Origin: Bufo bufo | Lineage: Eukaryota; Chordata; Amphibia; Anura; Bufonidae | DNA: 64,000 nucleotides | NCBI RefSeq assembly: GCF_905171765.1 | Contig: NC_053390.1 | Span: forward strand, 212,603,359-212,667,358 | Direction of reading: 5' to 3' | Shown here: positions 10,161 through 22,100 of the stretch, piece after piece | How positions within the stretch are numbered: position 1 is the first letter of the stretch | Layout: every line of letters starts with the position of its first letter | Program-made: the position numbers and the translations under genes | Notes under the pieces: model-generated | Databases searched by the model: none | The model's input: the letters and a program-made list of their open reading frames with translations, nothing else | What the model was told of the DNA's origin: nothing

Positions 10161-13100
10161 CTGAAACAAACAGAAAAGACAAGTTAAATGTTTGGAGAAA
10201 GAGACAATACAAAGTCTGAATGGAACATTATTTTATTTAATTTCTTTACACCTTTGTACATAAGTTTAATGGGGCAATAACTTGCTGGGGGTCCAACCAC
10301 TTGCATACTCCCAATTCCAAGAACAGTGGTTCCATTTGAGAATCAATGATTATAGTGTTTTGACAATATTTTCCATCACTATAGGAGAGTGCGGCAGACG
10401 AGGTAGGATTATTCTCATAACTGGAGAAGGTCTCAGGAGGTTGGCCCATCAATGACCCCCTTCAATGAATCTATATAATAAGTAGCAAGGTATGTGCTGT
10501 CTATCCCCTATAGTATATAGTATTTTATTGTCCTAGGACCTAAACATCCTGCAATTGGGAACCACATTAGATTTATATACATGTGTAATTAATCTTAAAG
10601 GGCATCTGTCAGCAGATTTGTACTTATGAAACTGGCTGACCTGTTACATGTGCGCTTGGCAGCTGAAGGCATCTGTGTTGGTCCCATGTACTTATGTGAC
10701 CGCGACAAATGTTTTAATAAGTGCAAATGAGCCTCTAAGAGCAATGGGGGCCATTACACCTATAGGCACTGCTCTCTCTGCAACTGCTGTGCTCTCTGCA
10801 CTTTGACAGGGCCAGGTGTGATGATGTTTTCACTGCCTGGCCCTGTTAACCCCCTTAAGGGCCCCCGCCTTACATGTATGGCGCTGGTGGACATCACTTA
10901 AAGGGAATCTGTCATAAGGTTTTAGCATATTAAGCTGTCACCATTGCCGGTACTGCGCGAGATTTCCGGCGGCCGAAAGGAAGAAGCCAGGGGCGTAGCT
11001 GGAATGTATTAGATGATGTAGCAGAGAGGGCGGCGCCGTTCACCTCGGCTGTCTGAGGATATTTCTTCATTAGGAGGCATGCTTGGGCTGTAATTAAGGC
11101 AGGCTGGGCACTGCAGGGGGGCGTTACTGGGCTAAAGAGAAGAAGCACAGCGCCCCTCTGGGCACCTTGGAGGTTCATTTGCATAACATAAAAAGCGCTT
11201 TTTAATCAAAATGACACCATGAAACGATAAAAGACCACAGCATGAAATAAGGTAGTTTATTGTACATGGCAATGGTGACAGCTTAATATGCTAAAACCTG
11301 GTGACAGATTCCCTTTAAGGACCAGCGCCGTACATGTACGGCGGGCTGATAAGGCGGGTGCAGGAGCTGCGCCTGCCCGATCAGCAGCACGGACCCGGCA
11401 GTCACTGACAGCCGGGCCCCTGTTGCATACGCCGGCATTGTTGAAAACACTGATCACGCTCATAGGGTTGATCACGGTCAAAGGGTTTGCGGAGGGTATA
11501 GGTGCCCTCTGCATCTCCATCGGTCCCCGTCACTGCATCGATGGCAGAGAAGGCAAGCCCGATGCCTTCCATAGGCATCAGGGCTTGCCTTCTACGGAAG
11601 CCTGTGAGATCCAGCCCTTAGGCTAGGTCTCACAGACAGGCTATCAGCATATTGTATTGTAATACATTGCAGAGGGGATCAGACCCCAGAAGTAGTGTTG
11701 GTCGAGCACCAAAGTGTTCGGGTGCTCGAGTAGAACACCTCGGGATGCTCGGGTGCTCTACAGAGCACCCGAGCACAATGGAAGTCAATGGGAGAACCAG
11801 AGCATTAAACCAGGCACCCCCTGCTCCGAAGAGAGAAGGGTGTCTGGTTCACAGGAAAAGGTCGGAAATTGATGGAAACACCACTGAAACGGCTGGGAAC
11901 AGCATGGGGAGGATGTCTGGATGCATCTTGGACTCCAAGGTCGCTGCTGGGAATGATGTTGTCTGAGTAGTACGCCACTTTTACAGACTGACAATAATCA
12001 AAGATAAAATCGATTTTCAAAGAAAAATTCTTAGGAAACATTTTTTCCTGTATATTTACGTGTATATAAAGTGCAAGTGCTGCCAAAAATTAAAAGGAAG
12101 AAGCATTCAGATACAACCTGTATATCACATAAAGGATGGCCTCGTTCACATTGTGGTACAATTGTTCAGGTAGTGGGACTCCTACACTCATGAAGCCTAT
12201 GCACTAAGTGAAAGGGCTGCCAAAAATTACAAGGAAACGGCACTACAATACACCCTTTATTACACATAAAGGAGGGCATCCTACACACCCTTGAAAAATG
12301 GTGATTGATGGCCTGCTGGTGACCCTCAAAAACCATTGGAACAAGGGCCTGCTGATCTGCCCATCTAAAACATTAGGGGCGAGTGTCTGCTGCTGATCTG
12401 ACCCTCTAAAACAAGCATGGCCAACCTGCGGCTCTCCAGCTGTTGTAAAACTACAACTCCCACCATGCCCTGCTGTAGGTAGTATGGGCATGCTGGGAGT
12501 TGTAGTTTTGCAACAGCTGGAGAGCCTCCGGTTGGCCATCCCTGCTCTAAAACATTATGGGTGAGGGCCTGCTGGTGACCCTCAAAAACATTATGGGCGA
12601 GGGCCTGCTGCTGAGCTGACACTCTAAAACATTAGTGCGAGCGCAGCCTAATAAGCATGTTGATATGATGGAGGAGGATGACGAGAAAAGGGAGATTGAA
12701 CCATATACCCTTTTTAGTGGTGGAAGGGGTGCATGGGAATACAGTGTATTCAATACACCATAAAAGCTACATTTAGAGTGCCTTTATGTTCAGCCGCTTT
12801 CCTCTGGTGGAGTAGAGAAGTCAGGGGCAATACAGACCTTGTTCATTTTTATAAGAGTCAACCAGTCATCATTTTCAGTTGACAGGTGGATGCGCTTATC
12901 AGTTATTATGCCCCCAGCAGCACTAAAGACACGCTCTGATAAAACACTGGCGTCGGGGCAGGCCAGCACCTCCAAGGCGTAGAGCACCAGTTCGTGTCAC
13001 GTGTCCGAACTACGTACTCTGCAGCCAGCGTTGTCAGCTGTAAATTTTTGGAGTAATTTTTCCACAAGGAACTTCTGGTATTGCACCATTTTGCTTGTCC

Positions 13101-16100
13101 TCTCCAGCAAAGGAATGAGAGATGAGAAGTTCTCTTTGTAGCGGGGGTCGAGAAGGGCGAACAACCAGTAATCGGTGTTGGCCAAAATGCGTACAACACG
13201 AGGGTCACGGGAAAGGCAGCCTAACAAAGTCAGACATGTGTGCCAGAGTCCCAACATACAAGACTTCGCTGTCCTCATCAGGAGGTGGACTCTCAATCTC
13301 CTCATCCTCTTCTACCCATCCACGCTGAACAGATGGAATAAAACTTCCATGGGTACTACCCTCTGTAGCGGAGGCAACCGTCTCCTGCTGCTCCTCATCA
13401 TCATCCAATTCGCACTGAGAAGACTAACTAAGGGTGGTCTGGCCATCACACTGTGTACTCTCTTCCCCCATCTCCACCTCTTTCACATGCAAAGCGTCCG
13501 CCTTAAATGTGACCAGCGAGCGTTTGAGTAGACACAGAAGTGGGATGGTTACTCTGATAATAGCGTTATCGCCACTCACCATCTGTGTTGATTCCTTAAA
13601 GTTGTGTAAAACCTCACAGAAGTCAGACATCAATGCCCACTTGTTGCTTGTGAAAAGCGGAAGCTAACTGGAAAGGTGACGACCATGTTGCAGCTGGTAT
13701 TCCACTACTGCCCTCTGCTGCTCACAAAGCCTGGCCAACATGTGGAACATCGAGTTCCAGCGCGTGCTCACATCGCACAACAGTCAGTGAGCTGGCAATT
13801 GCAAGCGCTGCTGCAGCGTCACCAGGCCGGCGGATGCTGTCGATGACTTGCAGAAATGGGCACACAAGCGGCGCACCTTAACCAGTAGCTGAGGCAAACA
13901 CGAGGGCTAGGCATGCTATGTGTGTGAGCTTGCCAAGCTTCAAAGCCGCCACCAAGTTACGGCCATTATCAGACAGAACCATGCCTGGTCCTAGGTTGAG
14001 TGGCGAGAGCTACAGCTTAGTCTGGTCCCTTTATCCCCTGCCACAGCTCTGCGGCGGTGTGCTGTTTGTCACCTAAGCAGATCAGTTTAAGCTTGGCCTG
14101 TTGCCGCTTCCCAACTGCAGTGCTACACTGCTTCGAGCTACTGACTGATGTCTGACTGGTGCTGCAAGATGATAATTCAGAGGGGGAAGTGGAAGAGGAG
14201 GAGAAGGGGGTTGCAGCCACTAACATAGGTGGTGGCGTAAACCCTGATGGAAGTAGGGCCTGCAATCCTTGGCGTCGGGAGCACCTGTGCCATCCCAGGG
14301 TACGACTCGCTCCCGGCCTCCACTGTTCACCCAGTGTGCAGTCAGGGAAATGTAGCATCCCTGGCCAAAAGCACTTGTCCATGTGTCAGTCGTTAAGTGG
14401 ACCTTCCCAATAACTGCGGTGGTCAGGGCACGTGTGATGTTACGGGACACATGCTGGTGTAAGGCTGGTACTGCACACCGTGAAAGATATTGGTGGATGG
14501 GGAAAGTGGGGCGGCAAGGGAGATTGTCGCAAGAGGGTGCTCCGGGAAACAGTTGCAGGCCTGTTTAGTGTGGCCCGCCTTCTCCCTTTTGCCACCCCAC
14601 TGCCTCTTCCAGCCTGTTGCGGTGCTGCGCATCACTCCCCCTCTGTACTGCTGTCCTTGCTCGGCTTGCCACCTTCCCAGGTTGGGTCAGTGACTTAATT
14701 GTTCACCACCTCCTCTTCCACTTCCTCACCCTGGTTATCCTCCTGACTTGTTGACCTAACAACAACCTCAGTTATTGACAACTGTGTCTCATCCTCATCA
14801 TGAACCTCTTGAGACACTAATTGCCATTCACCACCGTCATCTTCTTGTGACTGTGGATGCTCAAGAGTTTGGGAATCAGGGCACAATATCTCCTCATGTC
14901 CCTTTTCAAGCGGGCTTGTCGAGAGGCCCAAATCAAGGAATGGCGATGAAAAGAGCTCCTCGTAATAGCAGAGTGTGGGAACACTAGTTTGCCAAGACTT
15001 CCCATGGTGGGAGGAAGGAGTATCAGGGTGAGGATTCTGTTGACCAGACTCTTGGCTACTGAGACTGGACTTTGTGGAAGACAGGGTGGTGCTCAACCGA
15101 CCGGAAGCATTATCTGCTGCAATCCAACCGACGACCAATCCAACCGAGGAGGAAGGAAGCCACTTAAAAGGGGAAGTGCACACACAAGCATGCCAAACCA
15201 CACGTTACCACCGGCAACAGCATGCGTGGCAACCATCCAGAAGGCCGAGACACTGCTACCGCATGCTCTCACAGCAACATGTTGCCGCGGGCAAACGCAA
15301 GTGTGGCAACAGTGTCACAGCGCAAACCAAAGGCCGTGACAGTAGCACAGATAATGTCGCTGTCCGCAGCGTCTATGAAAAAAGTACACTGAATGTCACA
15401 GATAATTTTAGGATGCGCAAACGTTATACAGGAGGTATAGCGCAAGAAATGTCGCAGTCACCAGCGGCTAATAAAAAATTACACTGAGAATTACAATGAA
15501 TTAGAATGGGTAAACGTTATACATGAGATGTAGCGCTGGTAATGTCGCTGTCACCAGCGGCCAAACAATCGCGCTGAATGTCACAGATATTTAGGCTGCG
15601 CAAATGTAAAGTAAAAGATGTAGCAGAATTGTGTCACTATCAGAAACGGCACTAACAATTCCATGCAATTTAGCGCAGGTTGCGCTAATTATATATTGCA
15701 GCCATATACAACTATAGTCCTTAAAAGGACTTTTGGGTCTCTAACAAGTTTTTTCACTAAAATATTACTATTTCACTCCCTACAATATCTGTCCCTTCTT
15801 CAGCACAGCTCTCCCTGACTAAGACTGAGCCGAACACGTGTCATTGGGTGCTATATAGCACCCGATGATGTGTTACGGCAAGCCAATCACTGTAATGCCA
15901 GTAGCCAACATGGCTACGGCATTACAGTGAGTGCCAGTTCCTCCGCACACGTTTATTGGCTGCGTTATTTTGGGAAATTTTAATTTTATTTTTTTACTTG
16001 AAACTTTTGTAACTTATTTTTTTTTTACGTTTTATTTTTGTCCCACTATGGGACTTAACTTCTGGCTAGTGTTAGGCGAGCATGCATTCGGCCGAACATA

Positions 16101-19100
16101 AATTTTACGGCATTACAGTGCGTGCCAGTACCTCCGCGCACGTTTATTGGCTGCGTAGCAGCCAACAAACGTGCGGGGAGGAGACTCTACAATGTTCGGC
16201 CGAACCCAGAGTGTGCTTGAGCGCGATGCTCGAGTCTCCTCCCCGCACGTTTGTTGGCTGCTACGCAGCCAATAAACGTGCGCGGAGGTACTGGCACTCA
16301 CTGTAATGCCATAAAATTTGTGTTCGGCCGAATGCATGCTCGCCTAAGGCTACTTTCACACTAGCGTTCGGGGCTCCGCTTGTGAGCTCCGTTTGAAGGG
16401 GCTCACAAGCGGCCCCGAACGCATCCGTCCAACCCTAATGCATTCTGAGTGGACGCGGATCCGCTCAGAATTCATCAGTCTGCCAGCGTTCAGCCTCCGC
16501 TCAGCTTACAATGTAAGTCAATTGGGGCGGATCCGTTTGAAGATGACACAATATGGCTCAATCTTCAAACAGATCCGTCCCCCATTGACTTTCAATGTAA
16601 AAAGTCTGGACGGATCCGTTCAGGCGACTTTCACACTTAGAATTTTTTTTAAACTATAAAGCAGACGGATCCATTCTGAACGGATACAAACGTCTGCATT
16701 ATAGGAGCGGATCCGTCTGAGCAGACATCAGACGGACCTGCTCTGAACGGTAGTGTGAAAGTAGCCTTACACTACCCAGAAGTTAAGTCCCATGGTGGGA
16801 CAAAAATAAAGCGTAAAAAAAAAAAAAAAAAGTTACAAAAGTTTCAAGTAAAAAAATAAAATAAAAATTTCCCAAAATAAAACACAAAAAATTGTAAAAA
16901 AAAAGACATATTGGGTATTGCCGCGTCCGTAATGACCAGCTCCATAAAAATATCACATGATCCACCCCCTCAACTGAATGCCGAAGGAAAAAAAATAATA
17001 AAACTGCGCTAAAACAATTATTTTTTTGTTACCTTACATCACAAAAAGTGCAACACCAAGCGATCAAATAAGGCGTATCCCCCCAAAAATAGTACCAGTC
17101 ACCTAATTCCGCCCAAAATTTTTTGGGATTTTGAATACCTTGAGGGGTGTAGTTTATAAAATGGGGCCATTTATGGGTGGTTTCTATTATGTAAGCCCCA
17201 CAAAGTGACTTCAGAACTGAACTGGTCCTTAAAAATTGGGTTTTGGAAATTTTCTTACAAATTTTAAGATCTGCTTCTAAACCTCTAAGCCTTCTAACGT
17301 CCCCAAAAAAATAAAAAAATTAAATGTAATTTACGAAATGATCCAAACATGAAGTAGACATATGGGAAATATAAAGTAATAACTATTTTAGGAGGTATCA
17401 CCATCTGTTTTAAAAGCAGAGAAATGAAAATTTTGAAAATTGCGAATTTTTCCAAATTCTTGGTAATTAAAATTTGGTATTTTTTAATAAATAAAAATGA
17501 AATATTTTGACTCAAATTTACCACTGTCATGAAGTACAATATGTGACGAGAAAACAATCTCAGACAGGCTTGGATAAGTAAAAGCATTTTAAATTATCAC
17601 CACATAAAGTGACACTGGTCAGATTTGCAAAAAATGGCCTGGTCCCCAAGGTAAAAAATGGCAGGGTCCTGAAGGGGTAATCAAAGTGGAGAGGATGTGG
17701 CAGCTGCAAAGAGAGATCAACCTCTTGGAGTAATGGCAGCACCCCTGTTGCTCCTCGCACACAGGTTTAATCAGTTTTTCTGCAATTCGGTTAGCGTTTC
17801 CTTTCAGATTGCATTTATTTTTCAGGCGCATGAAGAAAAACTGAAGAATAACACTCAACATCTCCTAGCAACCATGGATGCCTTGCGTTTTTCACACAGC
17901 CCCATTCATTTCTATGGAACTAGAGTTGTGTGAAAAACTAATATAGAACATGCTGCGATTTTTCCTAAACAGAAAGATGATCAGTGAAAAATGATGCTCA
18001 TGTGCACAGATCCATTGAAATAAATGTCCATTCGCAAAACGGATCACACCCGGATGGAAAACTGGCTTGTTTGAAATTGGCCTAAGGTGGCATTTGTTGT
18101 TGGACTGGATTAAATTACATTTAAGGCTACTTTCACACTTGCGTTCGGAGCGGATCCGTCTGATGTTTCATCAGACGGATCCGCTCCGATAATGCAGACG
18201 TTCGCATCCGTTCAGAACGGATGCGTCTGCATTAAAACTTAGAAAATTTTCTAAGTGTGAAAGTTGTCTGAGCGGATCCGTTCAGACTTTACATTGAAAG
18301 TCAATGGGGAACGGATCCGCTTGAAGATTGAGCCATATAGTGTCATCTTCAAGCGGATCCGTCCCCATTGACTTACATTGTAAGTGTAGACGGATCCGCT
18401 CGCCTCCGCACGGCCAGGCGGACACCCGAACGCTGCAAGCAGCGTTCAGGTGTCCGCTCACTGAGCGGAGCGGAGGCTGAACGCTGGCAGGCGGATGCAT
18501 TCTCAGTGGATCCGCCTCCACTGAGAATGCATTGGGGCCAGACGGATGCGTTCGGGGCCGCTCGTGAGCCCCTTCAAACGGTGCGCACGAGCGGACACCC
18601 GAACGCTAGTGTGAAAGTAGCCTTACTCTATTTCACACCAAAATTACATTCAGTATACTAGCCATCTGTATCTGCAGCAATTCATCATGTCATTAAGTTT
18701 GTTTTCCATTTTGCAGAGGTTACTATTACACATGCGGCTTGAGCCACGGGTACTACACTGCAGCTATCGCTAATTGTCCAGCTCAAGCCGCACATCTAAT
18801 AGCACACTAAATCACCAGATAATGGTCAATTGTGATAAGAAAAAAAAAAAACATCCTGCTGAAATCCTAAAATGTTACACAAAAAAATATTAGAGGAACC
18901 TTGTGTGGATACACCCTAAAAGTTCATTTTAAAACTATATTCACTGGCTTGTTAACACATTTATATCACAGAATCCGTTGCACAGTGAAAATATTGTTAA
19001 TAAAAGAAAACATTTATTTACAGTGTATCAACAGCAAAATGTAGGGATGTGGGAGAAATTTCTTGATACTGACATCATTCTGACTTTATATACAAGTGGC

Positions 19101-22100
19101 TGGACATATGATCTGTCATGCTCTGCTATTATCAGTATGTCAAGTTGCAGTGCCTAATATCAGTAATATTTTAGGTGGAGTAAAAACGAGATTTTTGTAT
19201 AACTTACCAGTAAAATCTCTTTCTCGCTCTTTCCTTGGGGGACACAGAAGACCTTGGGTATAGCTCATCTCCCTAGGAGGCGTGAAGACTGTTAAGCCCC
19301 TCCTCCACAGCTATACCCTCAGCCTGGAGAGAGAGACTGCCAGTTGCGTGTCCAAGTAGTGAGAAAAGGCAAAGTCCAAAAAATTGGAACCAACAAGCCA
19401 ACTACCCTAAGGGTAAAACAAACTCGGAAACAGTCAGAGAAGAACAAAGAATGGGTGGGTGCTGTGTCCCCCAAGGAAAGAGCGAGAAAGAGATTTTACT
19501 GGTAAGTTATACAAAAATCTCGTTTTCTCGCCCAATTTCCTTGGGGGACACAGAAGACCTTGGGACGTTCAAAAGCAGTCCAAAGGGGGAGGGACCACAG
19601 CACCAAGGCGAAGCACCCGAAGGCATCAAAAAAAACCGCCGCCTGCAGACCAGGCGGCCCAAGGCAGCATACGCCGAAGCCCGCGTATGCACCCTGTAGA
19701 ACTCGGTAAGGTGTGCAAGGAAGACCAGTGACCGCCTTGCACAAATGGATGGCCGAAGCCTAAAGCCTCCGGCCCAGGAAAAAACCGACGGCCCTGGCCA
19801 AATGAATGGTGACACCAAAAGCAGGACCCTGCCCTTGGTGCGGCAACCACAACAAGAGCCACTCTGAGAAAGCGGAAGAAAGCCACCCTGGAGGCCGTCA
19901 ACCCTTTGCTCGGACCTCCTGGAAACATAAGAGACCGAACTCGACAAGAGTCGGAGATCTCCAAGTAAAAACTGCAAGGCCCAAACAACGTCCAAATCGG
20001 TGAAGTGTCCGTTCCCGGGGGGGGGGGGAAGGGGAGGACGACTGCCGTAATGAAATGAAGGACAAATACCACCTTCAGAAGGAAGGAAGAGACGGAATGG
20101 AGAACAGTCCTGTCCTGGGGGAAGACAGAAGGCTCGGAACAAGAAGGGCCGCCACTCAGGCACCCGTCAGAGACACGATGGCTACAGAAACCCAACCGTA
20201 CAGGACAGAAGGAGTAGAGAGAACTTCTGTAACGGCTCCAAGGAAAAATTGGAGCGCCAAGAGCCCAGTATGTAGTTCCCAGGACGGTACCGGAGGGCAG
20301 TACAAAGGAACCCAAGAGCCGCTCCATGGAAGAAGTTCCTGACAGGCCCAGAGGGACGGGGAACGCTGAAAGAGGAAGGACAGGAATGACACTTGATACT
20401 TCAAGCAACAGAGTCCCAGCCCCAGGTCCAGGCCGGACTGGAGAAAGACAGAACCATGGAGAAAGGCAGAGTGGGGGAACGCCCAGCTTCCCACAGAACC
20501 CCAGGTAAAGCCCTAAGTCCTACCACAGATCCTGGACGAAAACTCGGCTAGAAGCGAACACTAGCGAGCCCACTAGAGTCGCCTGGGCAAGCGGGTGAAA
20601 ACCCAATGATCAGGCGCGGACCAGTAACACGGGTAGAACAGTCGGTAGAACTGGTCCCGTCGGCCCCCGAGCAAGGTTGTCCCGTATCCCCCCAGAGTGG
20701 GGAAGCAGAAGGACAAACGGACAGGAACCGAAGGGTCCGCCCAGCAACCGCCAGGACAAGACAGGCTAAAGCCGAAGCCAATGTAGCCACCACAGGAAGA
20801 CAGACTACAGTTCCGGTGTGGGAGATCAAAAGACAATCCTGACCAAATGGTAGTCCTCCCAAGTTACCGAGAAGGTGAATCCAAAGCCGAAACATTGCCT
20901 AGAATGGAAAAAACGCAATCTGCACCCAGCGGGAGGACAGAAAGCGGTAGACCCGGTAACTAGGCACACAGCTAGTACAGCCAGTGTGGACAAGGGAGAC
21001 TGAAAAGGAACACCATAACCATCCAAATGAACAAACATGCTCTCCCCAGAGGGAAGGGCAGTGAAGGAACAGCCTCTGAAGCGTGGCCGGAACAGACGCC
21101 ACATCGGAATGATCTGTACCGAGTGGGAGTCAAACAGAGCCGGCGAGAAAAGGCAGGCGAGACAGAGGCCGGTATAACACCCTCCAACCAAAAAAGGGGG
21201 AGTGGGCAACAGAGAGGCCATAGGACAGCTCAAAAGCAGAACACCGCTACACAGAGACGCCCGGTTCACCGCCACGCAGAAGGCGAATACCCTGAAGAAC
21301 CCAAGGTGGAGGTCCCCCGGACCTGTATAAGCGAGCACCCAAGAGAAGTTGGGTGACCTTCCCAAGAAGAGCGGCCCGAACCTGGTAGCAGATCAGACTG
21401 AAGCACCGAGGGCGCCAATCCGGAAAGAATCATACCACACTGCACCAGAATGATCTCCTTAGAGAATAGTGCAAGGCTTGCGGCAATCATCGTATCCCAA
21501 GAGAAAAAGAATGTCGCAGGAGGAAGGAGGCTACGTACGAGTAGCCCCGTAAGCAGTGAGAAGGCCAACCCACCTACAGGACGAGAAGGCATACACGGCC
21601 CAAACAACGCACAAGAACGTCCGCTCACTGCAAAAATATAACACCGCGAAGAGGGCCAGCCACAGAGTGCCACAGTATCTACGGGAGTGCAAACTGAAAG
21701 GAGTTATGCACAAGACTAATATGGAATGCGATGGAACGCAAACTGACCGCCCCGAAAGGGAGGAAATGTACCTGGCAAACTGCAGTGGGCAAGAATGCAA
21801 AGGCCTGCCCCAAAAAGGGGGAGATGCCCAAGGCCGGACCTACGTCAGAGAAGTAGGGCATACCATACTTCGCCCAGAAAGGCGCCATGCACATGGCCAC
21901 ACAGTATCCAGCGGAAACGCAGGAGGTCCACCTAGGGAAAAGGGGGACATGCATAGGGCTATCCTAGCATTAAGTGAGTGTGCAACAATTCACCCAACAC
22001 CGAAGTTTCGTGAGAGTGTAACCACTCCGCCAATGAAGGGGAACATGTGCAAGTCCAGTACAGCACATACAAGGACAGCACCGTATCCAAGGGGAGCGCA

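Larger units (their letters stand above)
11693..16774 (-). mobile_element. hAT DNA transposon (~5.1 kb) with 8-bp TSD CCCAGAAG
   Basis: Left end TAGTGTTGGTCGAGCACC and right end ..GCTCGCCTA[MITE]CACTA form imperfect inverted repeats. CCCAGAAG flanks at 11685-11692 and 16775-16782. It carries a decayed hAT transposase (12790-15201, minus), a nested hAT MITE (12412-12544), a nested TTTCACAC MITE (16347-16767) and an inverted duplication near its right end. Confidence 0.8.
10849..17690. repeat. R1-type repeat that hosts a stack of nested insertions
   Basis: Starts ACCCCCTTAAGGGCCCCCGC and ends GGGTCCTGAAGGGGTAA. Host sequence is 10849-10897, 11319-11692 and 16775-17690. It was broken by a TTAA-type MITE (10902-11314) and a hAT transposon (11693-16774). 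Joining the pieces restores a familiar frog repeat. The last block (16900-17690) contains GAGGGGTGTAGTTTATAAAA. Confidence 0.7.

Noticed and set aside
16082..16337. Two similar 74-codon proteins on opposite strands
   Set aside because: Produced by the hAT-end palindrome.
19507..20408. Open frames of 218 and 260 codons on the minus strand
   Set aside because: They lie in the decayed E2 recombinase region in two frames, with composition typical of shifted frames. Only short stretches resemble the recombinase.
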